A stretch of DNA of 46,009 bases from Legionella sp. 515359 (lineage in GTDB: Bacteria; Pseudomonadota; Gammaproteobacteria; Legionellales; Legionellaceae), in the NCBI GenBank assembly GCA_025941565.1, contig JAPCYN010000018.1, positions 1 through 46,009 on the forward strand, written 5' to 3'. The notes beneath the pieces are model-generated. The model was not told where the DNA came from and made no database searches. It worked only from the letters and a program-made list of their open reading frames with translations. The position numbers were made by a program, and so were the translations under genes. Shown one piece after another: positions 7,651 to 20,500 of this stretch (its first letter is position 1; each line of letters starts with the position of its first letter).

Positions 7651-10600
7651 TTAAACCTCACATTCTGCAGTACTAAAACGGAAAAGCTTTTCGGTAATTT
7701 TTTGGATTACTTTGGAGCGGACATCTTTTTCTCTTATAAAAAGATGTCCGCTATCAAATTGCTGAAACTCACACTGCTCTAATGAATGATCAGCCCACCC
7801 CAAATGATCTTCTGGAGAGACCCAGGCATCCTGTTTGCCTAAAAATACGGTGGTGTCCAACTTTAAAGGCGATTCATCACGATAAGCATAGCTTTTTACT
7901 ATGTTCATATCGCCAATAAAAATCGGTAATAACACTTTGATAATGCTTTTGTTCATTCGTTCATCACTGTAATCAACAATGCCATTTGCTTTAAACACCA
8001 TGGATAACGCAGTTAATTGTTCGTCGTCTAACTCACTGATTCGTTCCGGGCTTAAATCAAATAAATTGATATTCATTTGTTGCAGTTTTGCCAGTAGATT
8101 ATCCAGGCTTTTGGAAGGGATGCGTGGGTCAGGGTATGCCGATGCAAAAAGATGTGCGGGTTGCGGCAGATCATGACGCCGTAAATATCGGCTCAGCTCA
8201 AATCCAATAAGTGAACCAAAACTATGGCCAAAAAAAGCAAAGGGCAGGTTGAATTGGGGGTTAAGCTGAGAAGCTAACATTGAGACTAAGATATCGAGGT
8301 TATCAAGAGGTTGTTCTTCCAGTCGATTTTCCCTGCCTGGCAACTGAATAGGACATACTTCGATGAAATCAGGAAATTCCTGCTGCCATTCACGATAAAT
8401 TGAAGCACCACCACCTCCATAGGGAAAACAAAACAAACGTACTTGTGCATTTGCTTGTATTTTTCGATTGGCAATCCAGAGGTTATCAAAATGAGGTTGT
8501 GGCTCAGACTCAGTGGATTGTTGATTGGATCCTATCCATTGGCTCGCCAACACATATTCCGCGATCTCATTAATGGATGGACCTTGCATCATCAAGGGTA
8601 AAGAATAAGTGACATCTAAGGTTGTTTCTATGATGCGAATCACTGCCAGAGCCATCAGTGAATCCATCCCCAGTTCATGCAAGGACTGGGAGGAACTGAT
8701 GTCATCTTGCGGCATCGAAAAGATCATGGCAAATTGCTCCTTCAAATACTGGATTAATTTGCTTTTACACTCCTCATAGGGTGATGATAAATCAAGCTGG
8801 AATTGGGATTGAATCTCCATGATTTGATTAATTTGCAAGGTATCGTTAAGGACGGTCATACGCAGATCATGACATGTGGCGATCAAAACGTGGTTTTTAT
8901 CCAGCAGGTACCAGTCCGCAATAATGTATTTCCCTTCGGGATGCAGCTCTTTTAATACCGTGTATATATATTTCTGCTCTTCTTCTAAGCCATAAAACTC
9001 AATAGTACCCATATGCGATGCAATATAGGGTTTGTTGAATTGATCCGGTAACAATAAAAAGAGTGTCTGAATGCAGGCATCAATGATGCCTGGATGCATT
9101 TGGGTTATAAATTGTTGCCCACGCTCCGAGGGTTGGGGAGCGCGTAACTCACAAAACAATTCATCACTGTTTGCCCAATATTGATGCGCCCAGCGAATTG
9201 TATCACCCGCGGGCATGCCCATCTCTGTTATTCGATTATAAAATGTTTCCATAGTTCCTGAGTCAGGAAGTCGTTGGATGAGTTCGCTCTTGGGTTCAAG
9301 TTGACTGAAGGGCGAAGTATTCAGGCCTAAAGTACCGGTTGCATGTTCTATCCACTGTTCTTTGCCGTCATTGCTGTAAAAGCGGAATGATAATTCATTC
9401 TCTTCACCTGCTTCGATGATTAAGTGTACTAAAATGGTTTTGCCATCCAGAACTAAAAGGGGGGATAAATAATTAAGGTTGTGTACCCTAAAAGATGTTT
9501 TTTGCTGTAATTGCTTTGTTGCATATGCGAGCATTTCCAAATAATAACCCGCATGCAAAACATAAAAGCTGTCTTGAACCTCAGGCATTACTTTTGTATC
9601 AAAGACAAATTCAAACTGTCGTGCTGATAAAGGCGAAGCAAGAGCTTTACCTCGCATTGGGTAGCTTGTATTGGTCCGTTCATTTGAACCGTTATCCAAG
9701 GTTGGCCAATATATTTTGTGTTGCCATGGATAAAATGGCATATCCAGAGGTGCATAAGCGCGTTCTTTTTCGTATTTCTTCCAATCAATCGGCGCATGGT
9801 TTACATAGTTTTTTGCCAGGGTAGGTAAGTCCATGCTTGCAAACTCGGATATCGACGATGACGTAATGGGTTTTTTTTGTTCGTAATTGAGAAAAACAGA
9901 TTCATTTTGGACATCAAGGTTTGTATCTAACCCAACCAGTTTTTGATAAAGATCCGCAATTGAATCCGTAATAATTGCTAAACGTTGTGGATAATGAGAC
10001 CGTCTGATATGAAGGTTATAACAGAGCTGCGCCAAATTCGTTTCCGGATGATTTTTCAAATAATCACACCAGCGACCAATTAAATCAGCTAATGCAGATT
10101 TTTCTTTAGCAGAAAGAGTAAATAATTCCTTGTTTTCTGTGTTCGCATGGGTAAAACGGGGCTGCTCATTTGGGGATAGTTCTCGCAATACAAGATGTGC
10201 GTTAGCGCCACCAAAACCAAAGCCACTCACCCCGGCAATGGCGACATCACTGTATCTGGAGAGTTGCTCCAGTTGATTGGGAATCTGCAACGAATAGCGT
10301 GCAAACGGAATATGGGGATTGGCTTGAGTAAAATTCAGATGGGGGGGAAGCAAACCTTTTTTTAAAGCTAATGCCACTTTAATGACACTCATAATGCCTG
10401 CAGCAGGCTCCAAATGACCTATATTCGTCTTGACTGAGCTAATCCAGCATGGTTTTTCGGGATCACGATTTTTGCCGATTACTGCGCCTAATGCTTGAAC
10501 CTCAATTGGGTCACCTAGAAAAGTACCTGTGCCATGGCATTCAATGTAGGAAACATGAGTCGGATCGGTTTGGGCAGTTCGATAAGCCGAACGCAATAAT

Positions 10601-11535
10601 TCTTCTTGCTGTAAACCATTAGGTGCAGTTAATCCATTGGTTTTGCCATCCTGATTTACTGCGCCGCCAGTGATTACCGCATAGATTTGATCTTTATCCT
10701 TTAATGCCTTGGAAAGCGGTTTCAACACAATAGAACCCGCTCCTTCCCCTTGCACATAGCCATCGGCTTTGGCATCAAACGTATGGCATTGTCCGGTTGG
10801 AGAAAGCATGGTTGCTTTAGCCAAAGTCGAATGAATCGAAGGCAATAGATTGATATTTACGGCACTGACCAGGGCAGTATCACATAATTTTGCCTGCAGG
10901 TTTAAACAGGCTAATTGAATGGCGATGAGCGAAGACGAACACGCGGTATCTAATACCAGGCTGGGCCCACGCAAATCGAATAAATACGATAAACGATTTG
11001 CTGCCATACTGATGGCACTTCCTGTAGGGATAAACAAGGCATCCATATCCGAGTCCAGTTTTTGCAGATGACTAAACTGACTGGCATATAAACTGGAAAA
11101 AACCCCCATATTGGAGCCTGCTAAGGCATCAACGTTTAAACCCGCATCTTCAAGGGATTCATAGGATACTTCCAATAAAATGCGTTGCTGTGGGTCCATC
11201 CGCATGGCTTCACGGGGACTAATGCCAAAAAAATACGCATCAAACGCCGCAATTTGCTGCAAGTACCCCCCCCAATAAGCTAAATTGGCATCGCGCAATG
11301 CAACCTCTCGGGTTCCTTGCAAAAGCTCCCAACGTTCATCGGGTATGGGTGAGATGACATTTTTGCCTTGGCATAATAATTCCCAAAACTCGTGAGGATT
11401 ATTCGCTTCGGGCAAACGACAACTCATCCCAATAATCGCTACGGGATCAAAGAGTTTTTCGTTCTGTTCTTGCAAAAGCTTTTTGAGCTTTTGGATCATT
11501 AACAATGATTTTTTTAAAGTAGTTGTATCATTCAT
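7651..11535 (-). CDS. Trans-AT type I polyketide synthase, terminal module (KS, DH-like, ACP, TE)
   Basis: This 1294-residue protein is the last module of the assembly line. An N-terminal coiled-coil docking segment (about 8-28) is followed by a ketosynthase (about 30-455) with Cys199 in DTACSSSL, HGTGTFLGDP and NIGHLEP. A DH-fold domain (about 640-900) has E652 where the catalytic His should be and His661 in place of the usual Pro, but keeps D819 in HPGIIDACIQ. An ACP carries Ser959 in LGMDSL. A C-terminal thioesterase (about 1040-1290) has FPYGGGG, Ser1105 in GHSFGS, and later Asp and His; it resembles stand-alone type II thioesterases. There is no AT or KR. The start overlaps the upstream PKS stop by 8 bases (ATGAATGA). 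Likely role: fifth extension, cyclisation and release. Confidence 0.93.
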   Translation of the reverse strand: MNDTTTLKKSLLMIQKLKKLLQEQNEKLFDPVAIIGMSCRLPEANNPHEFWELLCQGKNVISPIPDERWELLQGTREVALRDANLAYWGGYLQQIAAFDAYFFGISPREAMRMDPQQRILLEVSYESLEDAGLNVDALAGSNMGVFSSLYASQFSHLQKLDSDMDALFIPTGSAISMAANRLSYLFDLRGPSLVLDTACSSSLIAIQLACLNLQAKLCDTALVSAVNINLLPSIHSTLAKATMLSPTGQCHTFDAKADGYVQGEGAGSIVLKPLSKALKDKDQIYAVITGGAVNQDGKTNGLTAPNGLQQEELLRSAYRTAQTDPTHVSYIECHGTGTFLGDPIEVQALGAVIGKNRDPEKPCWISSVKTNIGHLEPAAGIMSVIKVALALKKGLLPPHLNFTQANPHIPFARYSLQIPNQLEQLSRYSDVAIAGVSGFGFGGANAHLVLRELSPNEQPRFTHANTENKELFTLSAKEKSALADLIGRWCDYLKNHPETNLAQLCYNLHIRRSHYPQRLAIITDSIADLYQKLVGLDTNLDVQNESVFLNYEQKKPITSSSISEFASMDLPTLAKNYVNHAPIDWKKYEKERAYAPLDMPFYPWQHKIYWPTLDNGSNERTNTSYPMRGKALASPLSARQFEFVFDTKVMPEVQDSFYVLHAGYYLEMLAYATKQLQQKTSFRVHNLNYLSPLLVLDGKTILVHLIIEAGEENELSFRFYSNDGKEQWIEHATGTLGLNTSPFSQLEPKSELIQRLPDSGTMETFYNRITEMGMPAGDTIRWAHQYWANSDELFCELRAPQPSERGQQFITQMHPGIIDACIQTLFLLLPDQFNKPYIASHMGTIEFYGLEEEQKYIYTVLKELHPEGKYIIADWYLLDKNHVLIATCHDLRMTVLNDTLQINQIMEIQSQFQLDLSSPYEECKSKLIQYLKEQFAMIFSMPQDDISSSQSLHELGMDSLMALAVIRIIETTLDVTYSLPLMMQGPSINEIAEYVLASQWIGSNQQSTESEPQPHFDNLWIANRKIQANAQVRLFCFPYGGGGASIYREWQQEFPDFIEVCPIQLPGRENRLEEQPLDNLDILVSMLASQLNPQFNLPFAFFGHSFGSLIGFELSRYLRRHDLPQPAHLFASAYPDPRIPSKSLDNLLAKLQQMNINLFDLSPERISELDDEQLTALSMVFKANGIVDYSDERMNKSIIKVLLPIFIGDMNIVKSYAYRDESPLKLDTTVFLGKQDAWVSPEDHLGWADHSLEQCEFQQFDSGHLFIREKDVRSKVIQKITEKLFRFSTAECEV

Positions 11536-14500
11536 AAGTCAGCTCTAATTCTTTTAATTCCAATTCAAGCAATTCATTGAGTTGTGCATCATTTAATTGA
11601 TCCAGATCCAGGATTCCTTCGGCACTAAACAGTGGAGCAGGGGCAGGTTCGCAATGAGTTTGTACACGGAGCAAGATGTAATCCGTTAATTGGTGCAGAG
11701 TGGGATAACGATATAAATCCATCGGTGCGACTACATCAGGGAAATGCTTACTTAGTTGTTCGGTATAATCGATGCCGGTAATGGAATCCATGCCGTATTG
11801 TTGGAGTGGTGCTTCCCGGTCAATTTCAGTGACTTCCAATCCTAATACTGAAGCAAAGAGATTCACAACTAATGCAGTAATTTCTTCCTGGTTTAATGAA
11901 GAAACGACAGCTGTTTGTGCCTTTGCAGCATACTCAGCAACAAAATGAGTAAAGAAATCAAGTTGTTTGGCGGTCGCATTTATTTGTAAGAATTTGTTCC
12001 ATTGAATCTTACAAATTGTAATTTCAGCAGGATTGAGTCTCAGGAGGGCATCAAAAAGAGCCATTCCTTCTTTAATGCTTAAGGAAGCCATACCCACGGC
12101 TTCTAAAAATGCATCATGGTTGTGCCTGTGGCTCATTCCTTTTTCCGACCACGCTACCCAATTCATACTTGATGCGGGCAATTGCAAACTGCGTCGATAT
12201 AAGGCAAGTCCACTCATAAACTCATTAGCTACTGCATAGGCACTAAGTCCTGCCATGCCAAAATGGGGAACTGCTGCAATGGAAGAAAACAGGACGAAAG
12301 AAGACAACTTGGTCTGTAAAAAGAGTTCATGCAATACCCATGAGCCTTGTATTTTTACGCGCAAGACATCACGCCATAATGTTTCGTCCATGTCCGCGAT
12401 GGTGACATTATCCGTAGTGATTCCAGCCAAGTGAAAAACACCATCAATGGGTTGCTGCCACGCGTGTTCGGCATCCATGATTACTTGACGCATTTGTTCT
12501 TTATCGGCCACATCGACCGCCGCATATCGAACTTGTGCTCCTTGGGCTTCTAGTTGTTTGAGCCAGTTATTTTTTTCGGGTGTTTTTAGCGACAGTTCGG
12601 TCATGCCGGTAAGTAAAACAAAGCGTGCCCCTTGCGCTACAATAAATTTCGCTACTTCATAGCCTAAAGCACCCAACCCCCCCGTAATTAATGCAGCAAC
12701 AGGAGCTTTCCACGAAGAAATCATCTCCTGGTTTTGCGGCGCTTCATGAGGAACGAAGCGAATGGTGTGCCGTTCAGCAGCACGATAGGCAATATGGTTT
12801 TGCGTGGCTTGGTAACATCCCAATTCCTTGGCCAGGATCTTGGCGTGTTGCTCCATCCCTTCATTCGCATCCAAATCAAGCAATAGGGCTTGATATTTTG
12901 CTTGTTCAGCGGCAAAAATTCGGGTCATGGACCAGAGATGGTGTTGCCAGATGTTAAGCGTATCGGAGGGATTAACATGCTGCGCAGAGTGCGAGGCAAG
13001 ACAAAAGGTTAATTGATGCGGCCAGGAATGATGTACCATCGCTTGAAACAAATACAATAATGCCAGGCTACTCGGCTCATGGTTTTCTTGACTTGAGTCG
13101 AGCGTGGGACATAAATAGATGACTCCTCTTAAATGGGCTTGGTGTTGGGCGTGAATGGTTGCAAAGAGCTGTTCATAATCAGTTTTTTGTGACGCATTGA
13201 TGGTGTACTCATGCTCATGAATTGCGGCAAATTGATCGCGCGCAAAACAATAAATACCCGCTTGAGCCCCCAGTTCCTGTTTCAATACAGGGACTGATTC
13301 GGGCTCGCAGAAAATAAGCCATTTTCCTTCATTAGGGATTCTTCCTGGCTGAGCGGTTTGAGGATTTTTCTCCCATTGAGTGATGTAGAGCCAATCCTTG
13401 ATGTCAACCGGTTCTGTGCCGGCAACTGTAGGTTGAGTCGCGGGTTGCATCGTTGGCTGGGCAACAGGAAGTGTTTCTACTTCTTTTGTGGGTATCCAGC
13501 AGCGTCGCTTGGTAAATGGATAAGTGGGTAAAGAGACAATATTAGGCAGTTGTTGTTGGTATAATTGTTCCCAATCCACCTTCGCCCCATTAACCCAGTG
13601 CTGGACTAATTCTTCATAGCGCGCATCGCTGATTAATTCAGCCAGGTTAAAAATCGGTTGGGGACTACTTTGTGTCTGATGATTTATCCAGGTATTAGGA
13701 TTATCACCCTGAGGATAATTCGCCAGAGCAGTGAGCAATTCGTCTTTGTTGGCCGCCACCACTGCGAAACGTGCCGTCATATGCTCTCGACCTGTTTGTA
13801 ATGTAAAGCATACTTCTCTGAGCCATTCTTTATTTCCTGGATGACTGTTTTGCTGCAAGTAATGATGCATTTGCTGCACTTGTGCGGTCAGCCGTTCTTC
13901 ATTTAATGCGGACAATAAGAAAATATACGGGCTATTTACGGTGCTTTGAGGTTTTATTGGCGGAACGTACTCTTCAATAATCATATGCACGTTTGCGCCA
14001 CCCGCACCAAAAGAGCTCACTCCGGCACGACGAGGTGCCTGATTATCCGGTTGCCAATCGATGAGTTTTTGTTGAACGTAAAAAGGTGAGCTTTGAAAAT
14101 CAATAAAGGGATTCAATTGGGTACTATGCAATGTAGGTGCTAATTTCTGGTGACGCATTTGCAAGAGCACTTTGGCCAATTGCGAGATGCCTGCTGCAGA
14201 CTCGAGGTGTCCAATATTGGATTTGACTGAACCAATCGCACAAAATTGCTTGTCTTCCGTGTAATGTTCAAAGGCATCCTGCAAGCCGCGAATTTCTATG
14301 GGATCTCCCAAAGCAGTTCCGGTGCCATGAGCTTCAATATAAGATACAGTGCGGGCATCAATATTGGCATTTTTTAAGGCTTGGAGAATCACCGCAGCCT
14401 GGGCATTAGGGTTGGGAACAGTATAGCCACTGGTTTTACCCCCATGATTCATACTGCTTCCTTTAATGACCCCATAAATCAGATCATTATCGGCAATCGC

Positions 14501-17500
14501 GTCAGCCAAAGGCTTCAATAATACAGAGCCAACACCTTCCGCCGGCACATAACCGGTTCCACCCTCAGCAAAGCTGGCACAACGCCCTTGTTCGGACATA
14601 AAATTAAAACTGCCCAGGAAGTGATATTTGCTGGGGTGCAACGACAAATTAACACCACCGGCAATTGCCATGGCACACTCACCGCGCAAAAGGCTCTCAC
14701 ACGCCAGATGAATTGCTGCCAAGGAGGAAGAACATGCCGTATCCACGACAAAGCTTGGGCCATTTACATCAAGAAAGTAGGACATCCGATTGGCCACAGA
14801 GAACGATTGGATATCCAGCGGAACTCGATTTCCTTTTTGCCACTCTTCTGCGATGAATAAGGGATAAAAGTTATAGGTGACTCCTGCAAAGACACCGACT
14901 GAGTTTTGGGCTTTGCGTTTTAATTTATCACGTGTATAACCTGCGTCTTCCAGGGTGGACCATACGGACTGCATGAACAAACGCTCTTGGGGATCCATGA
15001 GTCCTGCATCGCGTGGCGAGATATTAAAAAACAGCGGATCAAATTTATCGATATCAGGAATAAAGCCTCCATGCGGGAAATAGTGCTCCTCTCCGCCAAT
15101 CAGTACCGGATAATCTTTATAATTCCAACGATCAGCAGGAACCTCACCGACACAATCACGTCCAGAACTTAAGTTCTGCCAAAATTCATCCATGGAATTG
15201 GCCATAGGAAAGGTACCACTTAATCCGATAATGGCAATATCGCGGGATGAATGACGGGTCTGCTTTAGGGGGGACGTTATGGGTTTGACTGTTTCCATCT
15301 CAACGGGGGCTGCGCAAGGTGCGGCATTGACCTCAGAGACTAGAGCAGACAGCTTTTCTTTATAATTTTTAATAAAGTATTTCGCTAAATCATTTAATCG
15401 ATTGCGTTCGTAGAGTAAGGTTTTGGGTAAAGTGCCGAAGTCTTTTTCCAAGCGATTCGTAATTTCCAAACCAATCAAAGAGTCAACACCATAAACTTCG
15501 TACGTTTCATCCGCTTGAATAAGCTCAGGAGCAGTACGCAATTTTTCTGCGAAAATCTGTCGTAAATAGCCTAAAACCTGGCCTGAGAAATCCATCACCA
15601 CTTCATTAGCCACTGGCGCCAAGGTCTTGGGTGTGGATAGGGGATTTGATTCCAGGTCATACCAGTAACGTTGTTTCATGAAGGGATATGCAGGTAAAGA
15701 GCCCAAGCGCTGTATCCTTTCCTCGACATACACTTGTTGCCAGTCAATGACATAATGTTTCGTATATAAATCCGCTAAAATAAATAACTTATGACGATAG
15801 TGCTCGGAATTTTCTGGTTGGTGTAATGTGTTGATCGCGGCTTGATAAACTTCATCAAATACTGGGCCCTGAAGTGCCCATGTTTGGCCTTCATTCATCA
15901 TGCAATACTCAGGAATTTCATGGTTGACTAATAGGGTCAACGCATGGCGCAACGCATCAACAGAATCCACCACCAAAGCACAGCGATAGATAAAATGGGC
16001 TCGGCCAACATTGAGGGTAAAACTAAGCGAAGCTAGGGAAGTTGTTGTTTTATTCTGGTTCAGCCATTGGTGAAGGTCGACTATTTTTTGCTGCAAGCTT
16101 TCCTGGTGTTTGGCCGAAAGCGTGATTAAATAATAGGGTTTGGCCTGATGATTCTCTGCCGCTCTTTGATGGGGATGGCCTTCTTCAAGTACAACATGCG
16201 CGTTGGTTCCACCAAATCCAAAAGAGCTAATGCCTGCACGTAATGGAATGTCCTCGCCGACCTCATTTTTGAGACGCTGCCAGGCTTGGGTTTCTTTGAT
16301 AATGGTGAAGGGGGTATCCGTTAAATTAATATAGGGATTTAATTCATGCAAATGCAGAATACCCGGTAGGGTCTCATGGGTCATGGCCAAAATCAGTTTA
16401 ATGATTCCTGCAATTCCCGATGCGGGTTCTAAATGACCGATATTTGTTTTTACAGAACCTAAACCAATCGAATTTTTCTGGGCTCCGGACGCAAGCAAGG
16501 TTGCAAATGCGAGTTTCAAGCCTTCGATCTCGACAGGATCACCCAAGGCGGTTCCTGTACCATGGGTTTCAATGTAGGTCACCGTATCCGGAGCGAAATG
16601 GGCTTGAGTGTAGGTACGAATTAATAATTCACTTTGTGCTTTTGCGTTGGGTGCTGTCAACGATTGGGCCTTGCCGCCATGATTTACTGCGGAGGCTTTA
16701 ATGACGCCGTAAATGTGATCCCCGTCTTCTTGTGCCTGTTTTAAAGGTTTCAGCAAAAGGCTGGCTACCCCTTCTCCTTTCACATAGCCGTTTGCGGTTT
16801 TATCAAAAGTTTTACAACGACCCTCTGCAGATAAGGCACCTAATTGACTGGTGACTACTAAGGTATCTGGATTCAAGATGAGGCTCACGCCGCCAGCAAC
16901 TGCCAAGTCGCATTCGCCATGACGTATTGCTTGTACTGCACGATGAATCGCAACCAATGAGCTTGAACATGCAGTATCGACGGCTTCACTAGGACCTTGG
17001 AAATTGAAAAAGTAGGAAACACGATTGGCAATCATGCTATGCGAGTTACCCGTGGCAATAAATCCATGGTGCTCGTTTTGCTGTTTGGCAATTAAGGTCT
17101 GATATTCACTGAACTCCACGCCGGCAAAAACCCCAACGTTTTGTGAGGAGAGTGCAAAGGGATCATAGCCTGCATCTTCAATGGTTTTCCATACCGTTTC
17201 CAAAAAGAGTCGTTGTTGCGGATCCATAAGATTTGCTTCTCGGGCTGAAATATTAAAGAAGCCGGCATCGAATTGATCGACATTGTTGATAAAACCACCC
17301 CATTTGGAATTGCTTTGATTGGCTTCACTTCCGTAAAAATCACGCCAGTCCCAGCGCTCTCCAGGGATCTCAGTCACTAAATCATGACCTTCAAGCAAAT
17401 GCCGCCAAAATGTGCCAAGATCATCGGATTGTGGAAAAAGTCCTTGCATCCCGATAATGGCAATTGCTGCCGTTTCGTCTGTTGCAATACGTTTTGGTTT

Positions 17501-20500
17501 TACCGTAGACGCATTCATTTGCCAGTGTGCCACCTCCTCATGATGGGCTTTAGCCACTGCTTCTGGGAATTGGTTCATCAGGTGTTGGCTGATTGAGAGC
17601 ACGCTACTGTGGGTGAAGAAAACGGCGGGGGTGAATTCTACCTGATAGTGTTCCGTAATCTTTTTAGCCAATTCAATAAAATGCACTGAGTCCATGCCGT
17701 ATTCACCCAGATTTTTTTCTACGGCGATTCGATGGTGTGGCATTTTCAATATCTGGACTACTTGTCGAGTAAGAAAAGCACTCACCTTATCAATAAGTCC
17801 ATTTTGTTTTAATGGCCTATCGGCTTGTCTGCTCTGGGCAGAAGCGGAGTGTGTTTCATCAGAATACCAATAACGCTCTTTGGCAAAGGGATAAGTCGGT
17901 AATGATATTTTTTTCCTCGCTTCATCGGCATGGATTTGCTGCCAATCTAAATCCTGACCCTCAACATAGAGTTTTGCCAGTGTCAGCAACGTTTCTTTAT
18001 AGTGAGCGGGTTGTGACAATTGTTGCATCATGAGTGGTAATAAGGTGGTGCTGATTAGGCTGTGTTCAGGATTATTTCCTTCTTTCATATGGATGAAAAA
18101 TGGCGCAGGATGTTGTTGTGCTTTAAATTGTTGTATTAATCGGATTGCTTCTGCAAGCGAACTGACAACCAGAGCGCAACGACAATCAAAATGGCTTCTG
18201 CCTGCATTTAAGGTATAGCTGACCTGTTCCAGAGGTGTTAATGGATTTTTTTCCAACCAAACCAATAAATCATCCAGACGTTGATTTAAAGCGAATTCTG
18301 TTTTGGCAGATACCGTGAGCAAATAATGCGATTTGTTCCTTGTAGGGGCGGACAATGTCTCTGGTGCTTCAGTCACAATCAAGTGGGCATTAGAGCCTCC
18401 CGCACCAAAAGAGCTGATTCCGGCAATTCGTGGTACCTCGGGTAGTGGTCGCTGCCACTCACTGACCGTGTGCTGCACGCGAAACGGTGTGGTCGACCAA
18501 TCGATGTTGGTGTTCAATGTTTCCGAGTAAAGAGAGGGTACCAAGGTACGATGTTGCAATTGCAATACGACTTTAGTGACTGCAGCAATCCCTGCAGCAG
18601 ACTCACAATGACCAATATTGGATTTTACTGAACCAATCGCACAGTGGTGCTCGATTTGTTTTTGACTAAATACTTTATTTAATCCGGCTATTTCAATGGG
18701 ATCACCCAGTGACGTTCCAGTGCCATGCGCCTCTACATAACTGACATGCGCCGGGTTAATATTGGCTTTTTGGTAGGTTTCGGCAAGCAACTCAGCTTGT
18801 GCATGAGGATTAGGCACCGTGTAACCGTTTGTTTTCCCTCCATGATTGAGTTGGCTGCCTTTAATCACTGCATAAATAAGATCGCCATCCGCAAGTGCTC
18901 TATCCAAAGGTTTTAGCAAGAGTGCACCAACGGCTTCACTTGGTACATACCCATCGCCACCCTCCCCAAAGCTGCGACAATGTCCATCACTTGCCAAAAA
19001 TTTTCCATGGCTCAATAAGCGGTATTTGTTCGGATGCAAGGAAAGATTTACTCCACCTGCAAGTGCCATGTCACATTCTCCTTCATGAATGCTTTGGCAG
19101 GCTAAATGGATTGCTGTAAGGGAAGAAGAGCACATCGTGTCCAGGGCGATGCTTGGGCCATGAAAATCAAAAAAATAGGAAACTCGATTGGCAATTGAAG
19201 CAAATACTGAATTTGTGGGCACAAATTGATGGGAAGGAGGCGATTCATTACTAAATAACTGATATTGTCCGTACATCACCCCAACATAGACCCCCACTTT
19301 TTTCCCAGCTAATTCTTCACGTGCATACCCGGCATCTTCTATGGTGTTCCATGCGGTTTCTAAAAATAAGCGCTCCTGAGGATCCATCAATGCGGCTTCG
19401 CGCGGTGAAATATTAAAAAACAGGGGATCAAACTGATCCACATCCGCTAAAAAACCGCCCCATTTACTGTACGTTTTACCCGGATTATCCTGATCTGCAT
19501 CAAAATAGTCCGCCAAAGCCCATCGTTCCTTGGGAATTTCGCGAATACAGTCTTTTCCTGTGTACAGATTATGCCAAAATGCGGTTAAATCCTTGGCTTC
19601 TGGATAACGTCCGTTTATACCAATAATGGCGATATCCGGTGATTTCGGCGGATTTTTTGTAACTCCAAGACGTCTGGGAGAGATGACCCAGGGGGAGACG
19701 GAATTCGTTTTGGCTACTGCACCCTCTGGGAAACGCTGAATTAATTCACTGGCATAATGCTCCATGAAGTATTCTGCTAAATCAGCCACGTTTCGATATT
19801 CAAAGAATAATGTTTTGGGTAATGCGCTAAATTCATTGGCTAAACGCTGATTGAGTTGAATGATCATCAAGGAATCAATGCCATAATTTTCAAAAGACAC
19901 ATTCCGCTCAATATGCTCTGGCGAACATTTCAAAGTCTCAGCCAGTATATTTCTTAAAAAATCCTCGGTTTGTTCGCGTAAATTTGCGTTGATCACTGGG
20001 AACTGAGTAGCGATTGATTGTTTCAGCATTGAGTTATTCTGCAATGCGTTGATGAGTTTTTGCTGATAGCCTGCAAGCACGATACAATTTGGGATATTAT
20101 GCTGTAATGCCTGCAGAAATGCAGTAAATCCCTGTGGTGTGGATAAATTGATGATCCCTAAGGTTTGCTCAAGCAGTTGTTGGTACTCAGGAGCAATGTT
20201 TAATCCTCCTTCTTCCCAAAGTGGCCAGTTAATCGAAACAGTATGTCCGGAACAATGACCCAACGTTCTTTGCTGTTCGCGTTCACGGGCAAATTCATCC
20301 AGAAAACAATTGGCATAAGCATAATCACTTTGTCCTGCATTGCCAAACACAGCGGCAACCGATGAAAACAGCACAAAGAAATCTAAAGGTTCTTTGCGAG
20401 TTGCTGCATGCAAATAACAGGTTCCATGAATTTTAGGGGCTAAAACTTCGGCGATTTCGGGTACGGTTTTAGTTGCAGTAAATCCGTCATGGGTAAGGCC

